A DNA stretch of 55,792 nt. Source: Bifidobacterium moukalabense DSM 27321. GTDB lineage: Bacteria > Actinomycetota > Actinomycetes > Actinomycetales > Bifidobacteriaceae. Positions 53,446 through 55,792 of this stretch are shown here, one piece after another. Each line of letters opens with the position of its first letter. Within the stretch, counting starts at the first letter, position 1. The DNA lies in contig NZ_AZMV01000001.1 in assembly GCF_000522505.1 (NCBI RefSeq), forward strand, positions 464,905 through 520,696, in the 5' to 3' direction. A model generated the notes under the pieces. It was not told where the DNA came from. It worked only from the letters and a program-made list of their open reading frames with translations, and did not search any database. Both the position numbers and the translations under genes were made by a program.

Positions 53446-55792
53446 ATGCGAAGAATGACGAAATGGGTGAGTGCAGTCCTATCGTTTGGATTATGCCTGT
53501 TCATTGGATTCACCCAAACCGTGGCTCAGGCTGCTGAGCTACCCAATGTCATTACCGGTGCATCCGTTACCGATTCGAACGGAAAGACTCCGGTGAAAGT
53601 CGGCCCATGGCAGCCGTTCAAAATCAATTTTGACTTTAGCCTGCCCAATCACACGGTGCATGCCGGAGACACCACCACCATAGAGCTTCCCAACGGTTTT
53701 AAGGGGGCCGCTCCGACCGATTTTGAAATCAAGGACGGCGCTAACGTCATTGCGAGGGGAAAGATCGATCCCTCTCTCACCACCTACACCATCACCTACA
53801 CCAATTATGCCGAAAACAAATCGGACATCTCCGGCAAATTCTCCATCAACGCTCAGGTCGATAGCGGCGTGCATCAGACATCGGGCGTGCTACCGGTCAA
53901 GCCCAAGGCAAGCGGGCAGACCGTCGATGCCGGGACCATTGACTATACGGTGAAAAAACAGTCCGCCGAGACGATTATCAAGGCCGGCTGGGCCAAGGGC
54001 TATGACACCACGAAAGGTGTTTGGCAAATCAAACTGAACCAGGATGCCAAAGGTTTTGCCAATGCGGTGATCGACGATCAGATGATAACACCGGGGCAAA
54101 CATATATTTCCGGAACGCTTCAGGTGTTTTCCGGCACTTGGCAGTTTGATGGTGTGAGCTATAAATTCACCAACCAGAGCGATGTCACCAGCCAGTATCT
54201 TTCCGGTTTTACGGAAACGGGAACAAGCTTCCGACTGAATATCGGCGCAGTGCCGGCCGCCACCGGTCTTCTTGTGCAATATGAGACGCAGGTCGCGTGG
54301 ACGCCGGTCCCGGGCGAGAAATTCGAGAATAAGGCCACGCTCACTGACGGCACCGCACAGAAGAGCAGCAAAGCGCAGTATGTCATTCCCTCCGCAGGGG
54401 GAACGGGAGAAGGCTATGACTTCACCATCAATATCAAGAAGACCGATGAAGGTGGAGCGCCTCTCGCCGGGGCCGTTTTCGATGTGATCCGCACTCGTTC
54501 CGGTCTGTCCGTGGGTCAGGTGACCACCGATGCCAATGGTAGGGCCAGCCTGAACAAGATGCTGCGCGACGACTATACGGTGAAGGAGACAACCGCACCT
54601 TCGGGATATCAAGTGGCTGCCGACCAGTCGATTGCGAGTTCCGACTTTTCGCTTGCAACTAGGGAAGTGACGAAGACCTTTGTCGATAAGGAAATTCCGA
54701 AGACCGTTGACGTTCACGTCAAGAAGGTCTGGGATGATGCGAATAACCATGACGGCTTAAGACCGTCATCCGTTACGGTGCACCTTCTCGCTGACGGCGC
54801 CGACACCGGTAAAAAGCTCACGTTGAATGATGCCGGGCAGTGGCAGGGTTCATTTACGGGACTTGCCGAGAAGAACACCGCTGGTCACAAGATCGCCTAC
54901 GCCGTCTCGGAGGATCCGACGGCCGCGCACTATACTGCAACGGTCACCGGCAGTGTGGCGAATGGTTTCACCATCACTAATTCCCATACTCCCGAAATCG
55001 TTTCCATCAAGGTCGTTAAGAAGTGGGTTGGTCCTCGGAGTGGTTCGGTGAACGTGCACTTGCTGGCCGATGGTGTGGATACCGGCCAGTCTCTGATCTT
55101 GGATGAGGCCGGCGACTGGAAGGGTGCGTTTACGGATCTTCGCAGGTACACTGCGGATGGCAGGCAAATCGCCTACACCGTTTCGGAGGATCCGGTCGAT
55201 GGCTATACGGGCGAGGTCACGGGTGACATGGCATCGGGCTTCACGGTGACCAACACGAATGTGCAGACCACGCGTGTGGCCGGTACGAAGACCTGGGACG
55301 ATGACGGCAACCGTGACGGTGTGCGTCCGGATTCGATTACGGTCAACCTGCTGCGCGATGGCAAAAAGGTCGATGCCGTCCAGGTGTCGGCGGGTGCGGA
55401 CGGATCATGGACATATGCGTTCGAGAACCTGCCCAAGTACGATCGGCATGATGGGCACCGGTACGACTACACCGTCGGCGAGGACGCGGTCAAGGACTAT
55501 GCGACCAAGGTCGATGGCTTTGATCTGACCAATTCGTATACGCCGGGCAGGACGTCGGTGTCTGTGTCCAAGGTCTGGAAGGATTCGAATGACAAGGAGC
55601 ACAGGCGTCCGAAGTCGGTGAAGGTGCAGTTGTATGCGGATGGCGCCGCCCAAGGTGCACCGGTCGAATTGTCCGGGGCGAACCATTGGGCGAACACATG
55701 GACCGGCCTATACCAGAAAAAGTCCGGCAAGTCGGTTGCCTACACGGTCAAGGAGATCGGTACCGTCGATGGCTATACGGGTGAGGTCACGG
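53446..55792 (+). CDS. Cna_B-repeat surface protein (adhesin or fimbrial subunit), 3' end outside window
   Basis: The frame from ATG 53446 stays open to the window edge, 782 codons. A signal peptide (MRRMTKWVSAVLSFGLCLFIGFTQTVAQA) leads into a collagen-binding-like N-domain (about residues 30-300), a SpaA-type prealbumin domain (about 323-415, INIKKTDEGGAPLAGAVFDV), then Cna_B repeats starting near 420 (VKKVWDDANNHDGLRP), 520 (VVKKWVGPRSGS), 608 (GTKTWDDDGNRDGVRP) and 705 (VSKVWKDSNDKEHRRP). The second repeat lacks the acidic loop DDxNxDGxRP. The missing C-terminus is expected to hold more repeats and an LPXTG anchor. ATG 53455 is an alternative start; the ribosome site is poor. Confidence 0.88.
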   Translation, partial: MRRMTKWVSAVLSFGLCLFIGFTQTVAQAAELPNVITGASVTDSNGKTPVKVGPWQPFKINFDFSLPNHTVHAGDTTTIELPNGFKGAAPTDFEIKDGANVIARGKIDPSLTTYTITYTNYAENKSDISGKFSINAQVDSGVHQTSGVLPVKPKASGQTVDAGTIDYTVKKQSAETIIKAGWAKGYDTTKGVWQIKLNQDAKGFANAVIDDQMITPGQTYISGTLQVFSGTWQFDGVSYKFTNQSDVTSQYLSGFTETGTSFRLNIGAVPAATGLLVQYETQVAWTPVPGEKFENKATLTDGTAQKSSKAQYVIPSAGGTGEGYDFTINIKKTDEGGAPLAGAVFDVIRTRSGLSVGQVTTDANGRASLNKMLRDDYTVKETTAPSGYQVAADQSIASSDFSLATREVTKTFVDKEIPKTVDVHVKKVWDDANNHDGLRPSSVTVHLLADGADTGKKLTLNDAGQWQGSFTGLAEKNTAGHKIAYAVSEDPTAAHYTATVTGSVANGFTITNSHTPEIVSIKVVKKWVGPRSGSVNVHLLADGVDTGQSLILDEAGDWKGAFTDLRRYTADGRQIAYTVSEDPVDGYTGEVTGDMASGFTVTNTNVQTTRVAGTKTWDDDGNRDGVRPDSITVNLLRDGKKVDAVQVSAGADGSWTYAFENLPKYDRHDGHRYDYTVGEDAVKDYATKVDGFDLTNSYTPGRTSVSVSKVWKDSNDKEHRRPKSVKVQLYADGAAQGAPVELSGANHWANTWTGLYQKKSGKSVAYTVKEIGTVDGYTGEVT

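Overview
The window is a high-GC Gram-positive chromosome segment that looks like Bifidobacterium, probably from the B. adolescentis/catenulatum group. The genus is inferred from several things: an F1-ATPase operon with an actinobacterial NucS downstream, the actinobacterial order argS-lysA-hom-thrB, an araB-araD-araA operon under a LacI-type repressor, a GH42 galactosidase with its own ABC transporter, and a Cna_B-type surface protein. The species is a guess. No rRNA, CRISPR array, insertion sequence or phage gene was recognised; one tRNA (Arg, anticodon CCG) is present.

Layout. 1-4400: end of the ATP synthase operon (end of a preceding gene, probably atpH, then atpA, atpG, atpD, atpC). 4500-10330: nucS, a convergent FKBP lipoprotein, a membrane-protein/lipoprotein pair, a thioredoxin-TPR protein without a CXXC, and a convergent CYTH protein. 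10409-12604: a 12-bp inverted repeat, tRNA-Arg, ridA and an amino acid permease. 12668-20800: argS, lysA, a stand-alone PTS IIA(Glc)-like protein on the opposite strand, hom, thrB and a Maf-Nudix fusion. 20866-26378: the arabinose regulon, with matching operators at the regulator gene and at araB. 26390-28384: a cluster of palindromic repeats and a convergent long-chain acyl-CoA ligase. 29005-32970: a single-chain double ABC exporter resembling fused CydD-CydC. 33258-35103: pdxS and pdxT.

35749-43001 is a galactoside uptake and hydrolysis locus: a promoter buried in a paired operator, a solute-binding lipoprotein, two permeases, a GH42 beta-galactosidase interrupted by a one-base frameshift in a T7 run, and a LacI repressor. 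Three copies of TGATACA-N4-TGTATCA link the two ends of the operon. A different 15-bp motif, also in three copies, precedes the repressor gene. 43094-45495 is the most unusual stretch: two nearly identical, very GC-rich inverted repeats of about 554 bp enclose a DUF559-type putative nuclease gene. 45684-50505 holds an aldo/keto reductase, a membrane-anchored HNH-type nuclease, an Nramp metal transporter and an MFS exporter. 50573-53294 holds a small acidic protein, a low-molecular-weight tyrosine phosphatase, an unrecognised secreted protein and a small membrane protein. From 53446 to the window edge runs the first 782 codons of a Cna_B-repeat surface protein.

How the genes work together: the two sugar loci take arabinose and beta-galactosides into central metabolism, each under a local LacI-type repressor with visible operators. 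The ATP synthase, amino acid biosynthesis and vitamin B6 genes are ordinary core functions. The 3' end, with surface protein, secreted protein and phosphatase, looks like host- or surface-interaction accessory content. All calls come from reading the sequence; no database search was run.
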